Source: Anastrepha obliqua (lineage: Eukaryota > Arthropoda > Insecta > Diptera > Tephritidae). From it: a stretch of DNA of 64,000 bases. Of this stretch, positions 28,613 through 40,838 are shown one piece after another; the first letter of the stretch is position 1, and each line of letters begins with the position of its first letter. Position numbers and translations under genes: made by a program. The notes under the pieces were generated by a model. It ran no database searches, was not told the origin of the DNA, and saw nothing but the letters and a program-made list of their open reading frames with translations. The DNA is taken from assembly GCF_027943255.1 (NCBI RefSeq), contig NC_072896.1:68962501-69026500 (forward strand), in the 5' to 3' direction.

Positions 28613-30875
28613 AAGAAGAATGGTTGTAAATGTAAACAAATTAAGAAATATTGTAAATGTATGAGACTATAATAAAAAAAACTTATTGTAGTAATATTTC
28701 GAGTTTTTTTGTTAGTTCTTTTCCCATTTTATTGATATGATGTGAAGAAATTAGAAATATATTCATAAAGTTCTTTTTAGCGTGCTCTCTTGGGTATATT
28801 TTGTTGAATGGTATAACCTGTAGTTCCAATACTATTTAGTTCAAGCTTCTCGGAATTCTTCTGCCATCATTAAGATTTTGCAAAATTATTTCAAATTTAA
28901 TTTTACTGCCATGTAATGTAATGCCACTTAATGGCAGCATTTAGTACTATATCTCATATCGTCAAGATGTATAAGTTTACGTTACTGAGCAGTAGTCCCT
29001 TCACAATAGTTGCCGAACTTATCGGAAGCTAAATTTGCAGCCGAGTTTATAATTTGTAAATACTGATGCAAGTTAACTCTGGATTCGATAATAATATATG
29101 GACTGCATTGCCTTTACTGGTACAACTTTCGGCCCGGCTTTTTTAAAACGAAATACTTACGAATATTGCGGTTACTCATAAGTCTGTAGACTTTTCCCAA
29201 AAACAAAACAAATAATTTCGCTAATACCACAGACACAACCAAATTTATTTCATGTCTACGCGGCCTAATTGAAATACCTATAATAAAAGTTAATATTTTA
29301 AGCTCTCCTCCACTGTCTAAACACAGCAACTAATAAAACCTACATTTATTTGTAATTTTCCGAGCATTAGAATTCCTTTTGGTCACCGCAAATCACAAAT
29401 TAATTAACGAGCAAAACCGCGAAAAACACAAATACAATAATAGCCGCAGGCCAGTATAAGGCACGTCGACATGTAACGCCACACCGCCGCATTCGCCATC
29501 ATAGCACATCAGTATGTATCAAAACAAAATTGCCACACTTTGTGGCTACACATAGCAATCAACAAATTTGCATGAACACACCAAATATAACGGTCATTAA
29601 TCCACCGCACAAGTCAAATGGACAGCGGTTGTTGGCGGAGCCGATGGCGATGGCGATAGAGCTGGCGACGTGTGTGACTTTTGAGGGCAACTAACGCTGT
29701 CAACGGCAAGTAATCAACAAGAGCGACAAACAAGGAGGTGACGAGAAAAAAAAACAGTTCCCGCTACTGAAATGTGCAGGTTGGAAAGGGCAACAAAATA
29801 AATGCACTACTCCGAGCCATCAAGCTTCTGGTTAGTGAGTTGTTCTACACTGTAGAGTAATAACTGCTAGCAGGCGCCGCTGAATTCGTTATAAAGTCTG
29901 TATGTGCATATTAAAATAGGATTTTTATGCATGCGAGGTATAGCTAATGCATAAAGGGACTGACGCTGTTATAGAAAAAGAAGCACGCTTGCACCAAACG
30001 ACAGCTGCTGCCAGGTGTTTAGAGTGAAGTATTAGTTTTCAAAGGCAATATCTCTCACTTTTGTAACCAAAACAGTACGTCCGTGGCCTTTGCTTTCGAC
30101 AAGGCCTTTTTTGGGTTTGCCGAAAAAATTCTCACTTTGAATAATAAGAAGCTAACAAAAAGTTTTTTTTTATTTCCTTTTTTATTAGCAATTCTTAGAC
30201 AATATTTAGAAGCCTCGTACATATAAAGGAATACTAATAAGCAATTCTTCTTTGATAATTTAACTTGAAATGAGACAACAGTGTATAACCTGGAATAACA
30301 GTACTACCCCTAGAGCCAAAAGAGCTCGAATGAATAAATGGAAATTGTAAAGTAATGATAATAGCTTTTTTTCTATATTTTGCGTCGTACGTATTTGAAT
30401 ATGACTCGAAAAACAGATTGAGTAGATTCTCAGCTATTAATGAAAAAAATAATAGGTTGCCAGAAGGAAAGCAAAAAAAATGTATCCCACAAAAACAACC
30501 CTTATGATGCAAATATCTATTTAAAATTATTAAAATTAAATGTATTACACAAAAAAATGTTTACATTATAAATTTTAAAATAATGGCTTTATTCAAACTG
30601 ATTTAATTTAAAAAAAACCTTCCCCTGTAAAATTTCGAATTTGTGGGATACATTTTTTCGGCGGTTATGGCTCGATATGTTGTAGCAAAATTATTATAAA
30701 ATTAGGAAAGAAAAATTTTTTAAAAAGTATTTTTATACTTAAAAACACCAAAATATTATAAAAATGTTAAAAAGACCGAAGACATTGCACTTAAGAAACC
30801 CCCTAACAAAATTCTTAACATTGAATAAATTTTAATATTCTTCTTTTTGCACTCAAGCATGCGTTTAGGCGTCCT
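28613..30875. other. no gene recognised
   Basis: 2.3 kb. A less AT-rich part at 29440-29720 (GGCGGAGCCGATGGCGATGG and surroundings) resembles single-copy DNA and could be regulatory, but no frame or known site supports that. Confidence 0.4.
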
Positions 30876-30879
30876 GTAG

Positions 30880-31262
30880 GTGAAAAGGATGTCCTTCGAC
30901 GAACCTACGCCAGTTAGAGGCCCCCTGTGATACCACCGGAACCTTCCTATCCTTACTCCACTTGGTCCTCTCTAAACTATTGTGTGGCCTTTAAAAAGCT
31001 GACTATATTAACTAGTTTGAGGGCAACTACATTCACAACATCCGCAATGTTGTCCGGAAAAGCGAGACCGAGCAATCCCTACAGTCTTCTACACAGAGCC
31101 ATGCACCCGCTTAGAAGCTGTTCGTCTGAATATTTTTCTTTTATATCCTGACAGCTTCTGGTGCCCCTGGTGATAGCTTGCATGCTGGCATGTCTTCCTA
31201 TTAGATAGTGCCCGGATAGGAGGCTTACTACGATTCTTAAATGCGTCCTGTATGAGTTGTCA
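30880..31262 (-). pseudogene. LINE ORF2 C-terminus relic
   Basis: Minus-strand frame from about 31250 reads HLRIVVSLLSGHYLIGRHAS, MQAITRGTRSCQDIKEKYSD, EQLLSGCMALCRRL, a stop, GLLGLAFPDNIADVVNVVAL, KLVNIVSFLKATQ and a stop. The LSGHYLIGRHA block and the C-terminal helix match LINE ORF2 tails; the central Cys-rich part is rearranged. Related to 24030-24325. Confidence 0.65.
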
Positions 31263-32230
31263 AAACTGTAGAGCCATAGAAAATAAAAAAGGAGGAGCGT
31301 TTGTTAAAGTAGAAAAATAAAAATAAATTTTGACCATCAGCTTTTTTACTTAATAACCACACCTTGTGTTGTACATATTCATGTGGTGTTTGCTCGAATG
31401 TTTGTTAACTAAATTGCTGCGCGTTCATGTAATTTCGCAAAATTTATTTCAGAAGCCAACAGGACTGCTATTTAGGTTTTGTTGTTATTGGTAGCTCAAT
31501 TGATAAATTCATTACATTTCCGCGTCACGCGCCTACTATTTTTGCTGCATTGAAATAGGTAGTTATATGCTACATAAAAACATACATACCTACTATACAT
31601 GTGAGTAATACAGTACCTGAGCAATTTTGTACTGCTGTAATTGGAGTTATATAGTACTTTGATAGTTGGTCAGGCCCAGGGTTGCTCATAAGCGAAGGAA
31701 TAAGTTATAACTTTCAGAAAGTGGTTTCGTTAATCTATCGACGGTTGCTTAATATTCTCGTTGTTGTATTACAAGATTTAGTAGGGGAAGAGAAAACTGT
31801 CTCTAGCAAGTCTACATCAAAAAATTTCCATTTTATAATTAAGATAATGAATGTTGTGGACAAACTTCTTTCTATGCGCATATTGATACTGATTTGCCTT
31901 ATTGACTTCTTCCTGGTGTCCTTCTCTCTTATGGTGGAGACCAAGTACTCGAAACTGCGCATAAATGAGTTTATGGGATACATTTTCCATTATCCTCTGT
32001 AGCTCTCCATTGATATACTTTTGTCTTTGTTGAAGAGCCGAATATGCACGACGCATTTGTTTCGGCTGATAACAGTAAAATTTGCAAAAAATGTCAAATA
32101 AACATATCTCATAAGATATGCAAGAGTTGGTTATTAAATACTGTCAAAGAGACACGCGAAATAGTCGAAATTGTTAAAGCACCACACACAATGTTGGAGT
32201 ATATTATTACCGAGTACAAGAAAAGCGGTG
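31263..32230. other. no gene recognised
   Basis: Opposing open frames at 31682-32056 have no motif that I recognise. Confidence 0.4.
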
Positions 32231-32234
32231 AAGT

Positions 32235-33060
32235 AGAAAGACCAGAAGCAAAGCGAATCGGTCCAGTGGTGAATGAGGACAAAACGAAGCACCTCAAGCA
32301 AATAGGCGCATTCGCGTATCAGCACCCGCGTCACTGTTGATAGTTATGATTTCGAGATTGTAAGAGACTTCGGTTATCTAGAAACCAGCATTAACACTGA
32401 AAATAATGTCGGCCTTGAAATTCAACGGAGAATCTCTCTTTCCAACAAGTGCTACTTTGGACAAAGTAGGCAATTGAGTCCTCTCTAGTAAAGTCCTCTC
32501 TCGATGAACAAAAGTAACGCTTTATAAGACTCTTATCATGCCCGTCCTGTATGGCGTAGAAGTTTAGACGATGGCAATGTTTGATAAGGCGTCCCTTGGA
32601 GTGTTTGAAAGAAAGATTCTGCGGCAGATTTTTTGACCTTTGGAAGTTGGCAAAGGCGAGTAGGCGACGCAACCGATGGAACAATGAGCTGTATGAGCTT
32701 TACGACGACATAGACATAGCGCAGCGAATACAGACCCATCGGCCTCTTTTGGTGGGTTATGTCATCCAAATGGATAAAAACGCTTCGGCTCTGAAAGTAT
32801 TCGATACGGCACCAGCTGCTGTTCGCAGAGGAAGAGTAGACAAGCATCATCTGTATTGGAAAGATCAGGTGGAGAACGACTTGGCTGTTAGCTTGGTGGT
32901 AGCGGACCGCCCAACAATATTTGCATACCAGGCAGAAAGAAAAATTGCCCGTTGTATTAGGAGGACTCGAAAATGTTCACCGCAGTCATCGCTATAAAGT
33001 TGGAAGAAGCTTCTATTACAGAAATCTATTAGAAAAAACATTAGTAACTTCAAATAGCCT
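32235..33060 (+). pseudogene. RTE-like LINE 3' part
   Basis: Frames give KRIGPVVNEDKTKHLKQIGA (in the fuller copy: KRMGLVVNEDKTKYL), then FERKILRQIF, then LYDDIDIAQRIQTHRPLLVG, YVIQMDKNASALKVFDTAPA, WKDQVENDL. All correspond collinearly to 38365-39050 of the better copy (for example QRLRWLGHVVRMDANAPVLK), with stops and frameshifts throughout. 5'-truncated before the RT active site. Confidence 0.82.
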
Positions 33061-33529
33061 TGGACATTGAAGTCGATTTATATTAAGTGGTTACTTCAAA
33101 TAGTGCTCGTTAATTTTTAATCCATACTACGAGTCCATTACAAAAAAAATCGAAAAAGGACAAAAAATCACTATACTCGTATTGGCAGGCGGAAATGGTT
33201 AGGCCTACAGTCATAGTCTAATAGAACCATTTTTTTCTCATTAATTTTTGTTTATTATGCTATCAGTGGCAACTTTAACTGCAATGAGTTGACCATTCTC
33301 TTCCAGGCTCATTTCAGCTCCCATAGTCTTAGAAATAATCGGTTGTTGATTCATTCAACTAACAAAACCAATCATTCAATGAATGAAGCAAATATTCGAT
33401 GTGTCCGACTGTGTAATAATTACAGCAATATTATAGATTTTTATGCTAATACCAAGAAATTTAAATTTACTCTTTTTCTAAAACTTAACTAATGGTATTC
33501 TCTCTGTACATCTCGGTGCGGACTGAAAT

Positions 33530-33640
33530 AAATATACCTATAATATTGGCAGGTAGTCCGTATTGCCCAGAATGCTGGAGGAAATGGAGGAAGAGGAGAC
33601 TGCCGAGCATGAAACTTTTATTGCATCAGGTTCGCTAAGA
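33530..33640 (+). pseudogene. LINE C-terminal scrap
   Basis: About 35 codons with CPECW and EEETAEHETF, resembling the Cys..Cys..EE.AEH motif near the end of LINE ORF2 (compare 18640-18700). Too short for clade assignment. Confidence 0.4.
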
Positions 33641-35125
33641 AACGCGCTGACCTAGCAAACAAAACTGGTGTGGTTCCAACACCCAATAATCTGGTTCTAC
33701 AAATTCTTGAGTTGGAAAAACCCCAATGGTTTTGCATTACGAATTATATTGGAACTTCGTATTGGTCAAATGCAGCAAGGCGAACAGCAGGGGAATGTAA
33801 CTGACGATTTAGCTTATAGCTCACAACGACCTTCAGGCGTAATTACCGATACCGATAGCCCTGTGGGCTTTCTATTACTTTTATATCTCGTATAAAAGAA
33901 AAGAAAAACTTCTGCGTTGACTTTGTCTTTTTATATTAGTTAGAGAGAAAGTAAATACTGGTGCGGTTTTCTAGGTGGCTTTGTTGAAAGATTTTACATA
34001 AGCGATTCTGTTGAGGAAACACGTTACAGCTAACAGTAATGTTTGAAATATTTTATAATATCAAATGGTTCTTAATAGTTTTTTCCAGCTCTTTTGTATT
34101 TGGTTGTTATGCAGCCAAATATGGACTTAATGGCGTACATTTCTGTGACTATGCCCATGTATGTGAACAACTAAGAGCAGTGGTGTCATTTTGTTTTTTC
34201 AAAAGTCTCTTTCGAGATTTCAATGATTGATCAAAGGTAGATTTAACCAATCCAAAGCCGAGTGGTTAAGTTAGAATCAATTCTGTGACAGTTTTTCTTA
34301 ATATTTTTCGCCAGCTAAAAGAGGTTGACATGATCATTTATTTTATATTAACTTACCTTATTCTGGTAATTTTTGTATTTCAGTTGATGATTTGATGATT
34401 TAAAAAAATCTAAACACTTTTGTTAGAACTTAATCAGAGTGGCAACACTGAGCCTAATTCGAATGGCTTTTGAAAGGACGCTATTGCACCAATATATAAT
34501 TTGCTTGTGGCTATTAAATTGTACGTGCGTGCATAACATGGGCAAAATTACATAACTACTTACATAAGAGATTATTATATGCATGTATACATATGTATGT
34601 GAACATGGCGCCCTGCAAACATTCTAGTTCATGAACTGGTATGCGATGGGAAGTCACATTAGTTCGGGAGTGACTAGATTTGTACCAGTTACAAAATGGC
34701 GCTTTCAAATGATAAGTATGCTTGAATGAGGCAGTGGCTAACAACTGATATTTCGTCGCACATTGCCTTGTTCAAATTACCAGTTGATAGCATTTCTTTC
34801 TTTTTTTTTTAAACCGTTTGGTTGAGGCCCTCGCACCAATTATATGTGGAGCATGCTCCCACTGAAACATACCTTCTCTCTTCGGCTGACTTCCACCCCG
34901 GGACTGCATTTGCAGTATATCGAGGGTGGAGCCGAGATGTGTCTATCAACTAAAAAAGAAACCTGCGCCCAGACTTTCTACCTCTGACATATGCGGGTTA
35001 TACGTCGCTGATAGTCTCCATTACTTTCGTTATGAAGTAGATGGAATTTTGAAAGGATGCGATAATATCATGTGCATTACCGTCTTGTCTGCAAATGATA
35101 TGGTCGTGAGTCGTTGACTCAAGCA
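33641..35125. other. no gene recognised
   Basis: About 1.5 kb. The part from 34830 to 35125 is less AT-rich and may be the 3' trailer of the LINE relic to the right. Confidence 0.4.
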
Positions 35126-35129
35126 TCTG

Positions 35130-36175
35130 TTATTGTCGTCGGTACGTCTGAGTCCACCTCCTCTGGTGCACTGTTTCATTTTCAATTCAGCACTTGTCGG
35201 GAAGTTCGATGATCAGAAGCGGCCCAGGGCGCTGATATTGTTTAACTCTGCTGCCGCTGCCAAAACAGCTCTATTGTTCGCCTTTCTTCGTCCTGCTTGC
35301 GTAGCGTACGCAACACTTGCTTGGCAAGCTTACATGTGGCTTCTGAGTAATATTTTGAATTTAACATGCTGTCAGTTAAATTTGTCTCACTTCGTTGTCT
35401 TCCAAGGATCGTAGCTAACTCCTCCCCTTCTCTTGCGCACCTTGGACAGTAGAAGAGTACGCGTCGCGTGTCCTCAAACTCCTACTGGAAGCAGCTGTGT
35501 CGGCTCATCATCTGAGAGAGGAAGTAATGCACTTCCGCGTGTCTCCGTCGTAACCACGTAGCAAGGTTAGGGATAAGTTCCTGTGTCCAGCGGCCATTGG
35601 GAGCAAGATCTCTTCTTCACAGACGCAATTCACTTTTCCATCTTTTGGTTTGGTCTCTTGTTGTTTTTGCACCTTACCTTGGATGGAGACGGTTAAGTTC
35701 ACATGCTCGCATATCCAGTAGGCTTTTCCGACAATCACGCATACTGTATCCTCCGATACTGTCCCGTAATCACAGGCTACTCGCAAAGTGCTCAACGAGT
35801 AGATAGAAGGCTCCTCCTTGCGCCTTGGGCTTATAGCATTTGTAACTACGACGCCTTTCGTGCTGACTTTCAACGCGTACTCTCTGAAGGTTATGTGCGA
35901 GTCTATCATAACCCCTACGTACTGTATAGACGGTTTAGGCTAGATGTTCAGACCTCCGTCGGTTATCGTCAAACTCTTGCTCGTCTTGTTCGGCACAAAC
36001 GGCTTCTGTTTTTTGCGCTGCTAGCTGAATTTTGGCATTGTACAGCCATCGTTCAATCCTGACGATCGGATCTTTCAACGTTAGTTCAACATCAATGGTA
36101 TGTTTCTCCGTTATAAACAGCGCAATATCGTCTGCTTATCCCACCAGTGTCGCATTCATGGGCAGCTCCATTTTG
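35130..36175 (-). pseudogene. R1-like LINE ORF2 relic (RT end to C-terminus)
   Basis: Reading leftward from 36175: ELPMNATLVG, a stop, ADDIALFITEKHTIDVELTL (RT active site A-DD with Tyr lost), VRIERWLYNAKIQLAAQKTE (thumb; typical W....L.LA..KTE), then a YTVRRGYDRL-like KYLG region. RNase H is mostly deleted. 35600-35508 has MAAGHRNLSLTLLRGYDGDT, and 35490-35420 EDTRRVLFYCPRCAREGEEL, the C-terminal motif that in R1 proteins reads EH..F.CPRF...R..L. Heavily decayed; ends undefined. Confidence 0.72.
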
Positions 36176-36179
36176 AAGA

Positions 36180-37310
36180 TGCTATCATAAATTGGTTTCC
36201 AAAAAGTAGAACTGAGAAACCACCAGTCACTGTGTATTTCTGAGGTTCGTCATCGGTGCTGTATTCAAGTATCATGTCATCAAAATAGCTCTGGGTAATC
36301 CGGAGCAGGTACAAAAGCACTCCAAGACCACTCACTGACAAAAGAATTAGCGTCCAATTTGCTGAGTTGGAAACATTCTTTATGTTCAGCGTTATGATAG
36401 CGCAGTATTTCATAAAACCGGAAGCTCCAACTGTCCGAATTAATAGCCTCGCTTGCTATTTCGGCGTCAACAGTGGCTCTTAGCTGAAAGAAAACTGGTG
36501 GCTTAGACTAATGGCTTAGAACTATTTGGTAGGTTTGACTGCAGGGTACGCGTGTTTTTATAAAATGTATGTTTGCTTTATTCATTCATTTATACATAAA
36601 ATGCTGCATCCATTTCGCTCGTCTTTTATGGTTTTGTGCGGCGCATATAAATCAACTAACTATTGCAGGAACAGTAATATTTGCTCATATACGCTTGAAA
36701 ATAAGCATACGTACATACATACACACATAGATGTCGTATTACCACAGCGCATGGCAAACATCAACTGTTTGTCATTTTGCGGTTAATGAGGTACGTCCAC
36801 CCGGTAATTTGGTTGCTGGGTGGTACCGAAGCACACTCTCCTCCAGTCCACCAGCCACTACGGTCAACCATTTGGATATTATGCAAATGATTGTTTATAA
36901 CTCTCGCGTAACACTCTTAGCGGCTGCCTGACAGTAATGCGGTCAGATAAATTGTGTGTGTGCGTGAGTTTGCTTATAAAAGCCAGAGCGCTGCACCAAA
37001 ATTATGTAAAAGTGTCAAAACAAATTATATTTTAATCAATGATTTGGAAATTCAATTTTAATGTCAACTACTGCATTATTAAATTCCAAGGCTCTTTATT
37101 TGCTGGTTCGAAAACGTGTGGGCTGTGCTCATGAGCGTACGATTGTGTTCGCATTACACGAAAACTAGTAGAGCAATTGGCTTAAAATGATGGTCTTTGA
37201 AATTAAATATACGAGCGATTACATGTCCAAGTAGAATGGATATGGTTCTGAAAATTTGTTAATTTATCTATTGTAAGAAGTGTAAACTGCAGTGGTCGTC
37301 ATCAGTATAG
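36180..37310. other. no gene recognised
   Basis: AT-rich, with a CATACGTACATACATACACA microsatellite-like run near 36705-36725. Otherwise unassigned. Confidence 0.4.
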
Positions 37311-37311
37311 G

Positions 37312-39118
37312 GAGGAATGTCATGCTGCCGCAGAAAGAAAGGATGTCGCCTATAGAGCCACGCAGCGATCGGGTACAACGCGAGCCATGTGGGATCGTTA
37401 CAAAGAGCTGAAAAAGGAAGAGAGATGTATTATCCGAAAGAAGAAACGAGAGGCCGAATTACGTGAGTGCGAGGAGCTTGAAATGCTGGCCAATAGGAAC
37501 AACGCCCGAAAATTCTACCAGAAAGTTCGGCGGCTTACAGAAGGTTTTAAGACCGAGGCTTTTTCCTGTACGAACAAAAACGGCGATCTGGTGACTGACG
37601 TACAGAACAATCTTAAATTATGGAGGGAACACTTTTCGAACCTATTAAACAGTGACAGCTGCGCATGTCACCGAGAATGTGAAGATCCCGATACCCCAAT
37701 CGGATGAAAGCATGACTGCCGATTGGAATTTAAGTGTGCTCTGTCCAATCCATAAGAAGAGCGATCCTGCAATTTGTGCCAATTACCGCGGGATTAGTCT
37801 TCTAAATATCGCCTATAAGGTTCTAGCGAGCGTATTGTGTGAAAGGCTGAAGCCCACCGTCAACCAACTGATTGGACCTTATCAGTGTGGCTTCAGACGT
37901 GGAAAGTCTACCATCGACCAAATATTCACAATACGCCAAATCTTCAAATCTTGGAAAAGACCCATGAAAGGAGAATCGACGCACACCATATTTTCGTCGA
38001 CTTCAAAGCTGCATTCGACAGTACGGAAAGGAGTTACCTGTATGCCGGGATGTCTGAATTTGGTATCCCCGCAAAACTAATACGGCTATGTAAGATGACG
38101 TTGCTCAACACCAGCAGCGCCGTCAGAATTGGGAAGGACCTCTCCGAGCCGTTTGATACCAAACGAGGTTTCAGACAGGGTGACTCGCTGTCGTGTGACT
38201 TCTTTAACCTGATGTTGGAGAGCATCGTACGAGCCGCAGAACTGAATCGCTCAGGCACAATATTTTATAAGAGCGTACAATTGTTGGCGTATGCCGATGA
38301 TATTGACATTATCGGCCTTAACAACCGCGCTGTTAGTTCTGCCTTCTCCAAACTGGATAAAGAGGCAAAGCGAATGGGTCTGGTGGTGAACGAGGACAAA
38401 ACGAAGTACCTCCTGTCTTCAAACAAACAGTCGGCGCACTCGCGCATCGGCACCCACATCCCGGCATGATTTCGAGGTTTTAAAAGACTTCGTATATTTA
38501 GGAACCAGCATTAACACCGATAACAATGTCAGCCTTAAAATCCAACGTAGAATCTCTCTTGCCAACAAGTGCTACTTTGGACTAAGTAGGTAATTGAGTA
38601 GTAAAGTCCTCTCTCGACGAAAAACTAATACTCTAGAAGCCTCTCATCATGCCCGTCCTAACGTATGGCGCAGAAGCTTGGACGATGACAATATCCGATG
38701 AAGCGTTGCTTGGAGTGTTTGAGAAAAGGACTCTGCGAAAGATTTTTGGACCTTCGCCGGTTGGCGGCGGTGACTATCGCGGTGATGGAGCGATGAGCTG
38801 TAATGAGCTTTACGACAGCATATACATAGCGCAGCGAGTAAAGATCCAGCGGCTACGTTGGCTGGGTCATGTTGTCCGAATGGATGCAAACGCTCCGGTT
38901 CTGAAAGTATTCGACGCAATACCAGCTGGTGGTAGCAGAGGAAGAGGGCGGCCTCCTCTGCGTTAAAAAGATCAGGTGGAGAAGGACTTGGCTTCAATTG
39001 GTGTGTCCAACTGGCGCCGGTTAGCACGAGAAAGAAACGACTGGCGCGCTTTGTTAAACTCGGCCAAAATCGCGTAAGCGGTTATAGCGCTAATTAAGAA
39101 AAAGAAGAAGAAGTAAAC
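37312..39118 (+). mobile_element. RTE-like LINE, 5'-truncated, best copy
   Basis: 1.8 kb of an endonuclease-reverse transcriptase LINE. 37387-37707 is the linker domain (RCIIRKKKREAELRECEELE, WREHFSNLLNSD). 37715-37950: LCPIHKKSDPAICANYRGIS then YQCGFRRGKSTIDQIFTIRQ. 37985-38440: FVDFKAAFDSTERSYL, GFRQGDSLSCDFFNLMLE, LLAYADDIDIIGLNNRAVSS (YADD intact), GLVVNEDKTKYLLSS. 38649-39080: TYGAEAWTMT, QRLRWLGHVVRMDANAPVLK, RGRGRPPLR then WRRLARERNDWRALL. The tail near 39095-39115 is AAGAAAAAGAAGAAGAAG, a short tandem tail of the kind RTE elements have. The endonuclease is missing and at least three frameshifts/stops interrupt it. Confidence 0.88.
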
Positions 39119-39944
39119 TGAAAGACATTTTTGAAAAATTTAATAATTTTGATATTTATTCAATGCTGAACATTTTAGCATGGGGTGCTGTAAAGTGATA
39201 TATCTTCGGTTCTTTTCAACAGTTTTATATATTTTTATTTTTCTTTTTCCAATTCTAATTATAAAATTTAATTTTGTTTTCGAGACTTTCTTAAATAGGA
39301 ACAGTGAACCAGTGAAAAAGAGTAGTGAAAAGTACTGCACTGGAGAAGCCCCAACGTTCGTATCTGCCCGTATGTAAATCGGTCGAAGCGTCGCTACTAT
39401 TAGTAAGCAGATAAATGGTAATTTCCACTGGTTCGCCGTATGCTTTTGAATATAATTCAAAAATTGTAGGAATCCCTCTATAAAACTTTCAAGATTTATT
39501 GAGCATAGTTTCAGCTATTCATCATCATCGTCAATTCCTTTTGTTCCAAATGGGACATTGCACCATAGAGTGTAAGTGGGTTTTAGAGTGAACCCCTCTA
39601 AAATCTGAGAAAGTAGTTTTAAAAATCGGGGAAAACAATTATCAGCGTTCCATAATCTCAATTTCTACACTCAGCTCCACGTGGTATACCCTGAGCAACC
39701 ATAGCTGAAGGCGAGGTATCCAATCCGTGGGGGAGGCATAGACAGGGCTAACGAAAGGGAGAGCTTCGGGGGACCTACCTTGACATATAGTGATGGCGTA
39801 TTTTTCAAAAATTGTGCACAAAGATATAAGATTTTTGCGCAAAAAATAATTTTAGTTTATCTTTTTTAACTCGTACATTTTTCTAGTACTATATATCTAG
39901 CCATTATTGCAATTTATTTTTTTACAAAGTGAAAGCGGTGTTAT
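39119..39944. other. no gene recognised
   Basis: AT-rich; frames at 39140-39460 lack motifs. Confidence 0.4.
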
Positions 39945-40415
39945 TGCGCCTAAAGTGTCAGTATGTTTGTGTGATCAGTACAAAAATGAGTTTCGAACAT
40001 AGAGCTAATATCAAATTTTGTCTTAAAATTGGTAAAACGTTGGCGATGATTGTCTATCTCGAAAGGTCTGTGCACCTTTCATTCCCCACAAGTTAACTGA
40101 GGACAAAAAGTTGCTCAGGATTCAACATTCGAAAGACCTCATTAAAGAGGTGAGAAAAGACGATACCTTCCTTCAAGATTGTAACTGGTAATGCAACGTG
40201 GTGCTTCCAACATGAACCTGAAACTAAGCGTCAAAGGGCCGAATAGAAGGCTCCAGACGAACCATCGCCCAAAAAATCGCATTTGGAGAAGTCAAAAATC
40301 AAGTCGATGCTCATTTGTTTTTACGATTCCAAGGGAATTGTCCAGAAGGAGTTCGTGTCAACGGGCCAAACCGTCAATGCAATTTTCTATCTTGGCATTC
40401 TGGGGCGTTTGATAG
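39945..40415 (+). pseudogene. mariner relic (N-terminus joined to middle)
   Basis: From 39986 the frame reads MSFEHRANIKFCLKIGKT, a mariner N-terminal helix. After frameshifts come remnants and, at about 40195-40400, CFQHEPETKRQRAE, KKSHLEKSKIKSMLICFYDS and KGIVQKEFVSTGQTVNAIFY, the strand between the first and second catalytic Asp. The segment stops at about 40412, so the DNA.PAH and PYSPD motifs are absent. Abuts the Myb/SANT fragment on the opposite strand. Confidence 0.72.
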
Positions 40416-40419
40416 TACA

Positions 40420-40786
40420 CCATCTCATCGATCCACTCTTGTGACTGATTAATTTTCTTTTTCACTTTCCATATTTGTTCCGAATGATGAGCCTGTAGGT
40501 GGAGTAACTCATCCACGGTTCGATCCAATATTTTTAAGCTTTGCTGTCCAGCTAAGTTTGTAGTACACGCAAGTAGGTAACTACGGTCGGACAAAGTAAT
40601 TAAATACTCACTTACCTTATTCCACTTGCGTCCACCAAGCATTGGAGGACCGATAGAGTTAAGTTCAGTAGCGAACTTTTCCCACAGCTTTTCTCTGCTC
40701 TTTTTAGTTGAGCCGAAACTTCCGATTCCTCTGGCGACGGCTGGATTTTTCTCCATTACTTCTACCAGCTTTTGGAGCTGCTACGT
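40420..40786 (-). pseudogene. Myb/SANT-like (zeste / Harbinger type) DNA-binding exon
   Basis: Minus-strand frame from about 40786 reads QLQKLVEVMEKNPAVARGIG, SFGSTKKSREKLWEKFATEL, NSIGPPMLGGRKWNK. This resembles the Myb/SANT-like domain of zeste-related proteins and of the accessory protein of PIF/Harbinger transposons (LxxFMExNPxLAxG; LWxxLxxxLNxLGPPxRxxxxWxKVW). The exon appears to start after an acceptor at about 40787 (CGTAG) and to end in a donor GTAAGTGAG directly after KWNK (about 40620). The continuation (IGSNRG or HLQAHHSEQIWKVKKKINQS) is frameshifted. It could be a real gene exon or a transposon-borne gene; no start codon exon was found. Confidence 0.5.
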
Positions 40787-40838
40787 TGTTGTCCACTATG
40801 TACTGCAAATTTTATTTTATTTTCTTAAATGGATTATA

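Noticed and set aside
31735..32056. Minus-strand open frame as a possible gene
   Set aside because: No motif recognised, overlapping opposite-strand frames of equal length, AT-rich; likely chance.
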